A stretch of 7,224 nucleotides of DNA from Gammaproteobacteria bacterium (GTDB taxonomy: Bacteria > Pseudomonadota > Gammaproteobacteria > Pseudomonadales > Porticoccaceae), in assembly GCA_003646355.1 (NCBI GenBank), contig QNFO01000054.1:1-7224 (forward strand). The letters run 5' to 3'. The notes under the pieces were generated by a model. That model made no database searches. It was not told the DNA's origin and saw only the letters and a program-made list of their open reading frames with translations. How positions within the stretch are numbered: position 1 is the stretch's first letter; each line of letters begins with the position of its first letter. Of the stretch, positions 1-6,374 are shown in pieces. The position numbers and the translations under genes are program-made.

Positions 1-252
1 AAAGGGATAGGCTTTGCGGCCCAGCTCTTCACTGACAAGGGCCATGTCGATAACATCGCCGCCATAGCCACCGTACTCTTCGGGAAAGGGCAGACCGAGC
101 AGGCCCATTTCCACCCATTTGTCATAGACTGCGTAGGGGTAGAGGCCCTTTTCATCGTGTTCACGTAAATAGTCGGAGGTCGCTACCTCATCCATCATGC
201 GCCGTAGGTTGTCGCGTAATATGTTCTGTTCTTCGCTGAGGTCAAAGTCCAT
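1..252 (-). CDS. Acyl-CoA dehydrogenase, N-terminal part (runs off left edge)
   Basis: This is a flavoenzyme that would introduce the alpha,beta double bond into an acyl-CoA in the cytoplasm. Only the first 84 residues are present, beginning MDFDLSEEQNILRDNLRR. The opening (LSEEQ, then a long helix) and the segment at residues 48-63 (EMGLLGLPFPEEYGGY) are typical of the helical N-terminal domain of the roughly 380-residue acyl-CoA dehydrogenases. The FAD-contacting middle domain and the catalytic glutamate lie outside the window, so substrate class cannot be told. The start ATG at 250-252 fits the family's N-terminus. The ribosome site is weak (GTGAG at 260-264, 7 nt upstream). The gene follows the sensor kinase on the same strand after 65 bp with no convincing terminator, so the two may be co-transcribed. 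Family assignment is confident and the specific function is unknown. Confidence 0.9.
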   Translation of the reverse strand, partial: MDFDLSEEQNILRDNLRRMMDEVATSDYLREHDEKGLYPYAVYDKWVEMGLLGLPFPEEYGGYGGDVIDMALVSEELGRKAYPF

Positions 253-287
253 AGCAGGGCTCACAATTTATTATTAGTGGTGACTTG

Positions 288-300
288 GCCCCGTTGGGGC
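288..300. repeat. Small GC hairpin between kinase and dehydrogenase
   Basis: A perfect 5-bp stem (GCCCC / GGGGC) with a 3-nt loop lies in the 65-bp gap between the kinase stop and the dehydrogenase start. No T-run follows it on either strand, so it does not look like an intrinsic terminator. It could slow or process a kinase-dehydrogenase transcript, or be chance. Confidence 0.3.
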
Positions 301-317
301 TTGCTGCGTGCTCTTCA

Positions 318-3300
318 TTAACTGTCAAGCAGTTCACGTATATTTGAAAGCAAGTCTTTTATTTTAAAAGGTTTTTTAATTATATTGTCGAGCAGGGTCG
401 GGTTTAGCTTGGTCGAATGGCGGTCGTCGGTAAAGCCACTGGCAAGCTGAATTTTTACCTCTGGGTATTGGGCCTGCACCGTGGCGGCGAGTTGATAGCC
501 ATCCATTTCGGGCATGATGACATCGCTGAGCAAGAGCTGGACCGGGGTGCTTTTAAGGACGTCCAGGGCCTGTTTGCCACTGCCAACGGGGATGACCTGA
601 TAGCCGTGTTGATGCAGTATTTCGGTACTTAAGTTGAGCAGGGCTTCTTCGTCGTCGACCACTAAAATGGTTTCTGTACCATTCAGGCTGTGCTTGGCAG
701 ATGCGCTATCGTTGCTATCGGTCGTGCCACTGGTCTCGCGGTGGCGAGGGAAATACAGTGTTAGGCGCGTGCCATGGCCGAGCTCAGAGTAGATTTTAAT
801 CAGCCCTTTACTGCGCTCGACAAAGCCATAAACCTGGCTTAGACCCAGGCCGGTGCCAAGTTCTCCTTTGGTCGAAAAGAAGGGGTCAAATATTTTTTCC
901 TGGGTGTGTTTGTCCATGCCGCAGCCGGTATCACTAATGCTGAGCAGCACGTAGTCACCTTTGGGCAGGCCTTTCAGGGGGGCATCAAGCTCGTTGATGT
1001 GTTCGTTGTGGGTAACTAGTGACAGCTTTCCGCCCTCGGACATGGCGTGCATGGCGTTAATGCTGATATTGAGGATGGCATCAACCAGGTCGCCACTATC
1101 TAGATAGACCGGCCACAGGCTTTCACCCAAGTCATAAACCAGAGTGATGCGTGGCGTTATCGCTTTGGCGAGCATGTGTTGCTGGGTTTGTAGCAGGGTA
1201 TTGATGGAAAGTACTTCTGCGACAGCGGTTTTTTGGCGGGAAAAACCGAGTAATTTTTCGGTGAGCTGGGCACCACGTTGCCCAGCGCGATAGATTTCAT
1301 CCGCATACCTTTCGAGCTTAGGTTGATCTTTGATGGCGACTTGCAGTAAGTCGGCATAGCCCATAATCACGCCGAGCATGTTGTTGAAGTCGTGGGCAAT
1401 GCCGCCGGTAAGTTTGCCCAGGGCATCCATTTTCTGACTGCGCCGCAGTTGCTCTTCCTGTTGTTTAAAACGCGTAAGATCTTGAATAGAGGCGATAAAA
1501 CGTTGCTTGTCAGCATTCTTCTCACCGAGTGGCGCAATGGCCATGCGCATCGGGAAGGCTGAACCATCGCTGCGTAGCCCGCCAATATCGGCGCTGACAC
1601 CCATATACTTCATCTCACCAGTTGCCAGGTATTTATTCATGTAATGGCGATGCTTCTCAATATGTTGTTCGGGTAATAGTATCCAGCAAGATTGTCCAAT
1701 AATATCGTCGGCCTGGTAGCCAAGCAGGTTTTCTGCTGCTTTGTTAAAGGTTTGTATATTGGCGTTTTCATCCAGGGTAAAGACGGCATCAAGCATGGTG
1801 TCGAGGATTTCCCGCTGTTCGGCATCGCGAATCAATAGCATCTGCTGAGCACTATGCTCGGCGGTAATATCGCGAACAATGGACATGGCGGCAATCAGCT
1901 TGCCATTGCTATCGGTAATCGGGGAGTTATACCACTCGCAAACAATAGTGCGCCCGTCCTTGGTGCGGTTTTTGCCGCTCACCCTACTGTTGGTCTTGTT
2001 CATATTCAGGGCTTGGCGAATGCCATCAACTTCAATATCGAGCAGTTTGGGTGAGAGAAAGCTGGGTTGCTGGCCTTTGACTTCATCAAAATTAAAGCCA
2101 AAGAGTTGTTCGGCGGCGGCGTTCCATTCGGTCAGTTGGAATGTGTCGGTGTCCCATTCGATAACGGCCATCGGCGCCTGTTCTCGAAAGAGTTCACGGC
2201 GTCTTTCTTCGGCGAGGATTTGTTCGGCCATTTTTTTACGCTGATCAATATCCGTACTCTCGAGCAGCAGTTGGCGGACCTGGCCGTTATCATTACGTAT
2301 CGGATGAATGTTCAGCTGCATCCATACCGGGCCTTTGGGGCTGGCAACCTGTACGTCAGCCTGGCTTTGCTGACCCTTTAGCGCGGTGGCGATAATGCCT
2401 TTGATCAGGGCTTGCGCTTTGGGGTCGTGGCTAAAGGCCTCGAAGTCCCAAAGCTTTTTGTTGAAGTCATTGACCTGGTAGGCATCGGGATTGGTTTGTG
2501 CGGTGGTGTTGGCATAGGTCACATGGCCCTGGGTGTCGAGCATGGCGATCATGGTGTGCATAGAGCTAAAAAGCTTGGCCAGGGTTTGCTGTGCACTTTT
2601 GGTCCGTTCACGCAGGCGGTGTTGTTCGGTTAGGTCGCGAATGACTGATTGGGCGAGCTCCTGCCCTTCGATGTTAATCAGTTGCGTTGTCACTTCAGCG
2701 GGAAAGGTTGCACCGGATTTACGTCGCAGGAGGGTCTCATAGCGAGTGAACCCCGTCGCTTGAACTTTCTGGAATGCTGCGCGTGATGAGACTCTTACGG
2801 CGGGATCGGCACTAGATAATAACGTGGCGTTGAGTTGACGAAAGGCTTCTTTTGAATAGCCAAAAGCGAGTTCCATGCTGCGGTTGGTATCAACAATGAC
2901 GCCTTCTCTGTTGTGAATAAAACAGGGATCGATGGATTGTTCAAAAAGTGCGTGAAAGCGTTGCTCGCTCTCTTCGAGCAGACCTTGTATTTTGCGCCGA
3001 CTCATTTCGGCACCGACGCGGTCGGCACAAACTTCGAGGACTTGTTGCAACAGCGGGATGTCCTTCATGGGCTCGTCGTGCATGATCACCAGTAGGCCTT
3101 GAACCTTGCCATTGGCATCGGGGATCGGTGAGCCTATGTAACTTTCGACGCCCATTTTTTGCATGCCGACTTCGTGGGGGAAAAGCTTGGAGGCATTTTT
3201 GGGGAAGTAGCAAATCTCACCAGCAGCGACGTTTTCACAGGGGCTGCCGAGTAAACTGTAGTCGAAGTTAGCGGCGATTTTCCCGTCTTTACAGAATGCC

Positions 3301-3869
3301 AGTGTTTGCGAGGTGCCATCATTTATTTGGGCGATAAAGACATAGCGTTGGTAGAGGGTGGTACTTAAAGAGCGCACCAAATCATTGAGGTATTGGCTGC
3401 CGGTGGCGTGAATAGAGCCCTCGTGAATAGCGTTAATAATGGCTTCAGCGCGAATGCGTTCGGTAATATTGCGGTTGGAGCCCGCCAGCCCGGTCAGCTC
3501 ACCGTTGCTATTGCGAATAAAAGAAATACTGGCTTCAGCGGGATAGGTGGAGCCGTCTTTTCGATAGATATAAACCACGCAGCGTGCCGGTGCGTCAGGG
3601 CCGTCTGCGGGGTTTTTAATGATGGCAGCATGTTTTTCAACAATAGCTTTTAGGGTGATGATAGAGCTCGATGTTAGAAGCTCTTCTATACTTGCTCTTT
3701 TTCTTTCTTCAGCACTGTAGCCGGTATTTTTTTCTGTCACGGGGCTGAGATAGGTGAACTTCAAATTGAGGTCGCAGGCCCAAAGAACATCTTCGACCTG
3801 ATCAATAATGTGAAGGCCTGGCGTGCTATCTTCACTTTCAGGGGGCTGCGGTACCTGATCCTGGGTCAT
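318..3869 (-). CDS. Soluble multi-PAS/GAF hybrid sensor histidine kinase with C-terminal receiver
   Basis: An 1183-residue hybrid histidine kinase that would sense a cytoplasmic signal, autophosphorylate on histidine and pass phosphate to its own receiver. Domains by eye: PAS about 20-137 (RKDGSTYPAE at 103-112), GAF about 145-292 (SPCENVAAGEICYFP, 209-223), PAS about 298-415, PAS about 427-545 (more diverged), PAS about 555-670, FixL-like PAS about 684-800, HisKA about 810-880 with H826 in GGIAHDFNN, and an ATPase domain about 918-1042. The ATPase shows the N-box residue N938, DTGCGM at 980-985, DPFFSTK at 995-1001 and GTGLGL at 1005-1010. The receiver is about 1066-1183, with acidic pocket D1072/D1073, phospho-acceptor D1116 and K1166. 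All core catalytic residues are present. No signal peptide or hydrophobic helix is seen, so it should be cytosolic. The start ATG (3867-3869) has GAGGG at 3881-3885, 11 nt upstream. There is no DNA-binding output domain, and no partner regulator or phosphotransfer protein is in view. The sensed ligand is unknown; the neighbouring acyl-CoA dehydrogenases suggest acyl metabolism or redox/oxygen state. Confidence 0.95.
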   Translation of the reverse strand: MTQDQVPQPPESEDSTPGLHIIDQVEDVLWACDLNLKFTYLSPVTEKNTGYSAEERKRASIEELLTSSSIITLKAIVEKHAAIIKNPADGPDAPARCVVYIYRKDGSTYPAEASISFIRNSNGELTGLAGSNRNITERIRAEAIINAIHEGSIHATGSQYLNDLVRSLSTTLYQRYVFIAQINDGTSQTLAFCKDGKIAANFDYSLLGSPCENVAAGEICYFPKNASKLFPHEVGMQKMGVESYIGSPIPDANGKVQGLLVIMHDEPMKDIPLLQQVLEVCADRVGAEMSRRKIQGLLEESEQRFHALFEQSIDPCFIHNREGVIVDTNRSMELAFGYSKEAFRQLNATLLSSADPAVRVSSRAAFQKVQATGFTRYETLLRRKSGATFPAEVTTQLINIEGQELAQSVIRDLTEQHRLRERTKSAQQTLAKLFSSMHTMIAMLDTQGHVTYANTTAQTNPDAYQVNDFNKKLWDFEAFSHDPKAQALIKGIIATALKGQQSQADVQVASPKGPVWMQLNIHPIRNDNGQVRQLLLESTDIDQRKKMAEQILAEERRRELFREQAPMAVIEWDTDTFQLTEWNAAAEQLFGFNFDEVKGQQPSFLSPKLLDIEVDGIRQALNMNKTNSRVSGKNRTKDGRTIVCEWYNSPITDSNGKLIAAMSIVRDITAEHSAQQMLLIRDAEQREILDTMLDAVFTLDENANIQTFNKAAENLLGYQADDIIGQSCWILLPEQHIEKHRHYMNKYLATGEMKYMGVSADIGGLRSDGSAFPMRMAIAPLGEKNADKQRFIASIQDLTRFKQQEEQLRRSQKMDALGKLTGGIAHDFNNMLGVIMGYADLLQVAIKDQPKLERYADEIYRAGQRGAQLTEKLLGFSRQKTAVAEVLSINTLLQTQQHMLAKAITPRITLVYDLGESLWPVYLDSGDLVDAILNISINAMHAMSEGGKLSLVTHNEHINELDAPLKGLPKGDYVLLSISDTGCGMDKHTQEKIFDPFFSTKGELGTGLGLSQVYGFVERSKGLIKIYSELGHGTRLTLYFPRHRETSGTTDSNDSASAKHSLNGTETILVVDDEEALLNLSTEILHQHGYQVIPVGSGKQALDVLKSTPVQLLLSDVIMPEMDGYQLAATVQAQYPEVKIQLASGFTDDRHSTKLNPTLLDNIIKKPFKIKDLLSNIRELLDS

Positions 3870-4012
3870 TTTTTGGGGAACCCTCTTTTATTATGTTTTA
3901 CGGCTAAAGCAGTAACGACCCTCTGTGCATAAAGTGCGCGACCAATAAGCCCATTTTTAGTGGCTCCCTGCCGGGGTGCGGGTTTGCGTTTACGCGTGGC
4001 AATACAGCTCCG

Positions 4013-4061
4013 CACATAGACATAAGGTAGCACAGAGACATAAACTTGCACCAATACAAAA
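4013..4061 (+). repeat. Short tandem direct repeat, 18-bp period, upstream of long acyl-CoA dehydrogenase
   Basis: Two 13-nt copies, CACATAGACATAA (4013-4025) and CACAGAGACATAA (4031-4043), differ at one base. A degenerate third copy, CACCAATACAAAA (4049-4061), falls exactly one period later and matches the first at 9 of 13 positions. The array ends 18 bp before the first candidate start codon of the plus-strand gene. It could be a set of regulator sites or part of the untranslated leader. Direct rather than inverted symmetry would not suit a classic TetR or GntR operator. A regulatory role is inference. Confidence 0.45.
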
Positions 4062-4071
4062 ATGACAAGAT

Positions 4072-4076
4072 AGAGG
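4072..4076 (+). promoter_or_regulatory. Ribosome binding site that favours the second start codon
   Basis: AGAGG lies 3 nt before the ATG at 4080 but 9 nt before the in-frame ATG at 4086. The 9-nt distance is closer to a normal spacing. Translation probably begins at 4086, giving a protein starting MTDYRAPVRDIRF, which is also how this enzyme family usually begins. Confidence 0.6.
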
Positions 4077-4079
4077 CTG

Positions 4080-5897
4080 ATGGAGATGACGGATTACAGA
4101 GCACCAGTGCGTGATATTCGATTTGTTCGCGATGAAGTATTTGACTACCCCACACTGTGGCAGAGTCTGCCCGGCTGTGAGGAGGCGACTCCCGATCTAG
4201 TTGAGGCTGTTGTCGAAGCAATGGCTACCTTTTGCGAAGAGGAGTTGGCACCGTTAAATCAGTCGGGTGATGCAGAGGGCTGTATCTGGGCGAAGGAGGG
4301 TGTGACCACGCCGAGCGGCTTTAAAGAGGCCTATAACGCTTATGCCGCTAGTGGCTGGGCTGGGCTGACTAGCCCTGAGCAATATGGTGGGCAAGCCTTG
4401 CCGCCGTCAATGGAAAGCATCCTCAATGAGTTTGCTGGCAGTGCCAACTGGGCCTGGAGCATGTACCCCTTTCTCGCGAAAGGTGCACGGGCGACAGTTC
4501 TCGCCCACGGCACGCAAGACTTAATTGACGCCTATGTGCCGAAGATGGTGGCGGGGGAGTGGACCGGCACCATGTGTTTGACCGAGGCCCACTGCGGAAC
4601 GGATCTCGGCTTGTTGCGCACCAAAGCTGAGGCCAATGCCGATGGCAGTTACGCCATTACGGGCAGCAAGATTTTTATCTCCTCGGGCGACCACGACATG
4701 GTCGAGAATATTGTCCATATCGTTATTGCCCGCCTACCCGATGCGCCTGCGGGCACCCGGGGTATCTCGCTGTTTCTAGTGCCGAAGTGTTTACCCGCTG
4801 GTGATGACAGCCTGGCTGAAAACGGCGTCAGCTGTGGCTCCATCGAGCACAAGATGGGTATCAATGCCAATGCCACCTGTGTCATTAATTTTGATGGCGC
4901 CACCGGGTTTTTGTTGGGTGAGCTCAATCGCGGCCTCAACTGCATGTTTACTTTTATGAACACCGCGCGTGTGGGTACGGCTATTCAGGGTGTTGCTCAC
5001 GGTGAGATCGCCCTGCAGGGAGCGACTAAATACGCTCGCGAACGTCTGCAAATGCGTTCGTTGAGTGGGCCAAAAAACCCCGATGGCCCGGCCGATGCGA
5101 TTATTGTCCACCCCGATGTGCGGCGTATGTTGTTGACGATTAAATCGCTGACCGAGGGCAATCGCCTGTTGGCGCACTATTTGTCGTCTTTCCTCGACAT
5201 CACCAAGCTCAGCGAAGATGAGGCTGAGCGCCAGCGCGCCGAAGATCTACTGTCTCTGATAACGCCCATCGCCAAGGGCTTTATGACCGAGACCGGCTTT
5301 GAATGTGCTAGCCACGGGGTGCAGGTTTTTGGCGGCCACGGTTATATCAGCGAGTGGGGCATGGAGCAGAATATGCGCGATGCCCGTATTGCGATGATCT
5401 ACGAGGGTACTAATGGTATTCAGGCCCTCGACCTGCTGGGTCGCAAGGTGCTGGCCTCGAAGGGCAAGTTGCTCGGTGGCTTTATTAAAGAGGTGAGCAC
5501 CTGGTGTGCAGCTGAAAGCGCGAGCACTATTAAAGCCGAGCGACTACCGGCACTCACCGCTGCTCTCGCCCAGTGGCAGGCACTGACTCAGGAAGTCGGC
5601 ATGAAAGCCTTGAAGAACCCTGAAGAGGTGGGTGCGGCATCCTTCGATTATTTGATGTACTCCGGTTACGTGGTACTAGCCTATCTCTGGTTGCGTGCCG
5701 CCGAGGTGGCTGAGGCAAAACTGGCCGAGGGGGGCGATGAGAGCGAATTTTATACCGCCAAATTAGAGACCACACGCTTCTACTTTGACCGTATACTACC
5801 GCGCATTCAAACCCTGGCCGCGACCATCAGCGTCGGTGCAGATTCTTTGATGGCCATGGATGAGTCACGCTTTGTTGTCGGTCTTGAAATTGACTAG
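4080..5897 (+). CDS. Long-type acyl-CoA dehydrogenase with extra C-terminal domain (FadE/DmdC-like)
   Basis: A cytoplasmic FAD enzyme that oxidises an acyl-CoA to the 2-enoyl-CoA and passes electrons to electron-transfer flavoprotein. It has 605 residues from the first ATG, or 603 from the likelier ATG at 4086. In order: the short N-terminal motif YRAPVRDIRF (5-15 region) of the long dehydrogenases; a helical domain to about 158; a beta domain with WTGTMCLTEAHCGTDLG (161-177) and GSKIFISSGDHDM (195-207); a helical C-domain with FGGHGYISEWGMEQNMRDAR (417-436) and the catalytic glutamate E442 in YEGTNGIQ; and an extra helical tail (about 475-605). The length and layout match the roughly 600-residue family that includes DmdC (3-methylmercaptopropionyl-CoA dehydrogenase of DMSP breakdown). 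Many members act on ordinary acyl chains, and no DmdB or DmdD gene is visible here, so I do not assign DmdC. It is divergent from the kinase and 60 bp upstream of a small membrane protein. The gene is intact, with all expected residues. Confidence 0.95.
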   Translation: MEMTDYRAPVRDIRFVRDEVFDYPTLWQSLPGCEEATPDLVEAVVEAMATFCEEELAPLNQSGDAEGCIWAKEGVTTPSGFKEAYNAYAASGWAGLTSPEQYGGQALPPSMESILNEFAGSANWAWSMYPFLAKGARATVLAHGTQDLIDAYVPKMVAGEWTGTMCLTEAHCGTDLGLLRTKAEANADGSYAITGSKIFISSGDHDMVENIVHIVIARLPDAPAGTRGISLFLVPKCLPAGDDSLAENGVSCGSIEHKMGINANATCVINFDGATGFLLGELNRGLNCMFTFMNTARVGTAIQGVAHGEIALQGATKYARERLQMRSLSGPKNPDGPADAIIVHPDVRRMLLTIKSLTEGNRLLAHYLSSFLDITKLSEDEAERQRAEDLLSLITPIAKGFMTETGFECASHGVQVFGGHGYISEWGMEQNMRDARIAMIYEGTNGIQALDLLGRKVLASKGKLLGGFIKEVSTWCAAESASTIKAERLPALTAALAQWQALTQEVGMKALKNPEEVGAASFDYLMYSGYVVLAYLWLRAAEVAEAKLAEGGDESEFYTAKLETTRFYFDRILPRIQTLAATISVGADSLMAMDESRFVVGLEID

Positions 5898-5949
5898 ATG
5901 AACTTGACTCAATGTCGAGCCAACGCGCGCTTAGCACCCTCCCGAATTT

Positions 5950-5954
5950 AGAGG
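5950..5954 (+). promoter_or_regulatory. Ribosome binding site with ambiguous start choice
   Basis: AGAGG sits 3 nt before the ATG at 5958 and 9 nt before an in-frame GTG at 5964. Spacing favours GTG, which would remove two residues (M, I) and give a protein starting at the VDKNDKLSPEDQ segment. The same geometry is seen at the preceding dehydrogenase gene. Confidence 0.45.
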
Positions 5955-5957
5955 TAA

Positions 5958-6149
5958 ATGATTGTGGATAAAAACGACAAGCTGTCCCCCGAAGACCAGG
6001 CGCGGGTTGACGAGTACCTGGCTCTGCCAATTCATCAGGTTGAGCGTAGGCCCTACAGCCCCTGGAAGTTACTACTGGTGTTGTGGGCAGTGGTCAGTAT
6101 CTTAGGTGGCCTGAGCTACTATTTTGCCTGGGTCAACGATGTGCTCTAA
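5958..6149 (+). CDS. Small single-helix membrane protein, DUF3094-like
   Basis: A 63-residue protein (61 if the GTG at 5964 is used) with a polar N-terminal half and one hydrophobic helix at about residues 37-58 (KLLLVLWAVVSILGGLSYY). The pattern LSPEDQARVDEYL (9-21), then HQVERRPY (26-33), then a proline and the membrane helix matches my memory of the DUF3094 family, whose function is unknown. The basic pair before the helix predicts a cytoplasmic N-terminus. It lies 60 bp after the long acyl-CoA dehydrogenase on the same strand and is followed at once by a hairpin, so it may be the last gene of a two-gene unit. Real coding is supported by the ribosome site, the family-like motif and the terminator placement. 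Family name is likely but unverified; no role can be given. Confidence 0.8.
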   Translation: MIVDKNDKLSPEDQARVDEYLALPIHQVERRPYSPWKLLLVLWAVVSILGGLSYYFAWVNDVL

Positions 6150-6154
6150 GCCAG

Positions 6155-6173
6155 TAAAGCGCCTCCCGCTTTA
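6155..6173 (+). terminator. Probable weak intrinsic terminator after the small membrane protein
   Basis: A perfect 7-bp stem, TAAAGCG (6155-6161) and CGCTTTA (6167-6173), encloses a 5-nt loop and begins 5 nt after the stop codon. The 3' side is T-rich (TTTATT) but has no long uninterrupted T-run, so termination may be partial. It is well placed to end the dehydrogenase and small-protein transcript. Confidence 0.5.
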
Positions 6174-6215
6174 TTGACGGCTAGGGCAGTGCTTTAGCGC
6201 TGGTCGTTTAGAGTT

Positions 6216-6253
6216 GTTTACCTGGCGGGCGGCGCGTTTATTCATCGGTAAAC
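6216..6253. repeat. Spaced inverted repeat GTTTACC / GGTAAAC
   Basis: GTTTACC (6216-6222) and its exact reverse complement GGTAAAC (6247-6253) are separated by 24 nt. The arms could be two half-sites of a dimeric regulator, or the base of an RNA stem. It lies about 165 bp upstream of the third acyl-CoA dehydrogenase. No known consensus is claimed. Confidence 0.4.
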
Positions 6254-6294
6254 CCCTTTAGAATTCCCCGTTTATTGCCTACCTGCTGACAGCT

Positions 6295-6314
6295 CGCCTA
6301 GCGTGGCGTTTTTT
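6295..6314 (+). terminator. Possible weak terminator: short GC stem followed by six Ts
   Basis: CGCC (6295-6298) and GGCG (6305-6308) form a 4-bp stem with a 6-nt loop, followed directly by TTTTTT (6309-6314). The T-run is convincing but the stem is too short for a strong terminator. The GGCG arm can also pair with CGCC further right (near 6321-6324). It could be a second stop for read-through from the left, or an attenuator-like element if the promoter of the next gene lies upstream. Confidence 0.3.
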
Positions 6315-6358
6315 AGTCGTCGCCCTTGCGAACTTCCTGCAGACATCGGTTACACAGC

Positions 6359-6374
6359 TGCTTTTTATAAAGCA
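6359..6374. repeat. AT-rich inverted repeat upstream of third acyl-CoA dehydrogenase
   Basis: TGCTTT (6359-6364) and AAAGCA (6369-6374) form a perfect 6-bp stem around TTAT. The centre contains TATAAA (6366-6371), which could act as a -10 element, though no good -35 is found 17 bp upstream. This could be a promoter/operator overlap or chance. Confidence 0.25.

Larger units (their letters stand above)
3870..4079. other. Divergent 210-bp intergenic region
   Basis: This spacer must carry the promoters for the kinase (minus) and the long acyl-CoA dehydrogenase (plus). I find no convincing sigma-70 pair for either. The best minus-strand -10 match (CATAAT, complement of 3890-3895) lies so close to the ribosome site that it would leave almost no leader. 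The plus-strand -35-like TTGCGT at 3984-3989 has no good -10 at 16-18 bp. The clearest structure is the 18-bp-period direct repeat at 4013-4061, listed separately. No small gene is evident; the open frames crossing it lack ribosome sites and look like chance. Confidence 0.6.

Noticed and set aside
288..300. Intrinsic terminator between the kinase and the left dehydrogenase
   Set aside because: The stem is only 5 bp and neither strand has a T-run after it.
1879..2244. 121-codon plus-strand open frame inside the kinase gene
   Set aside because: It is antisense to clear PAS coding, lacks a ribosome site, and its translation shows no domain character; it is a shadow of the kinase reading frame.
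3890..3895. CATAAT as the -10 box for the kinase promoter
   Set aside because: Transcription would start within or next to the GAGGG ribosome site, and the hexamer 17 bp upstream matches the -35 consensus at only three positions.
3866..4221. Minus-strand open frames across the divergent spacer (to 4054 and to 4221)
   Set aside because: One overlaps the kinase start and the other the dehydrogenase start. Both have low-complexity translations (the VYV repeats simply mirror the 18-bp DNA repeat) and no ribosome sites.
4791..5177. 128-codon minus-strand open frame inside the long acyl-CoA dehydrogenase
   Set aside because: It is antisense to conserved enzyme sequence with intact motifs, and has no recognisable features of its own.
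4080..5897. Naming the long acyl-CoA dehydrogenase DmdC
   Set aside because: The architecture fits, but the same family covers many acyl-CoA substrates and no other DMSP pathway gene is visible.
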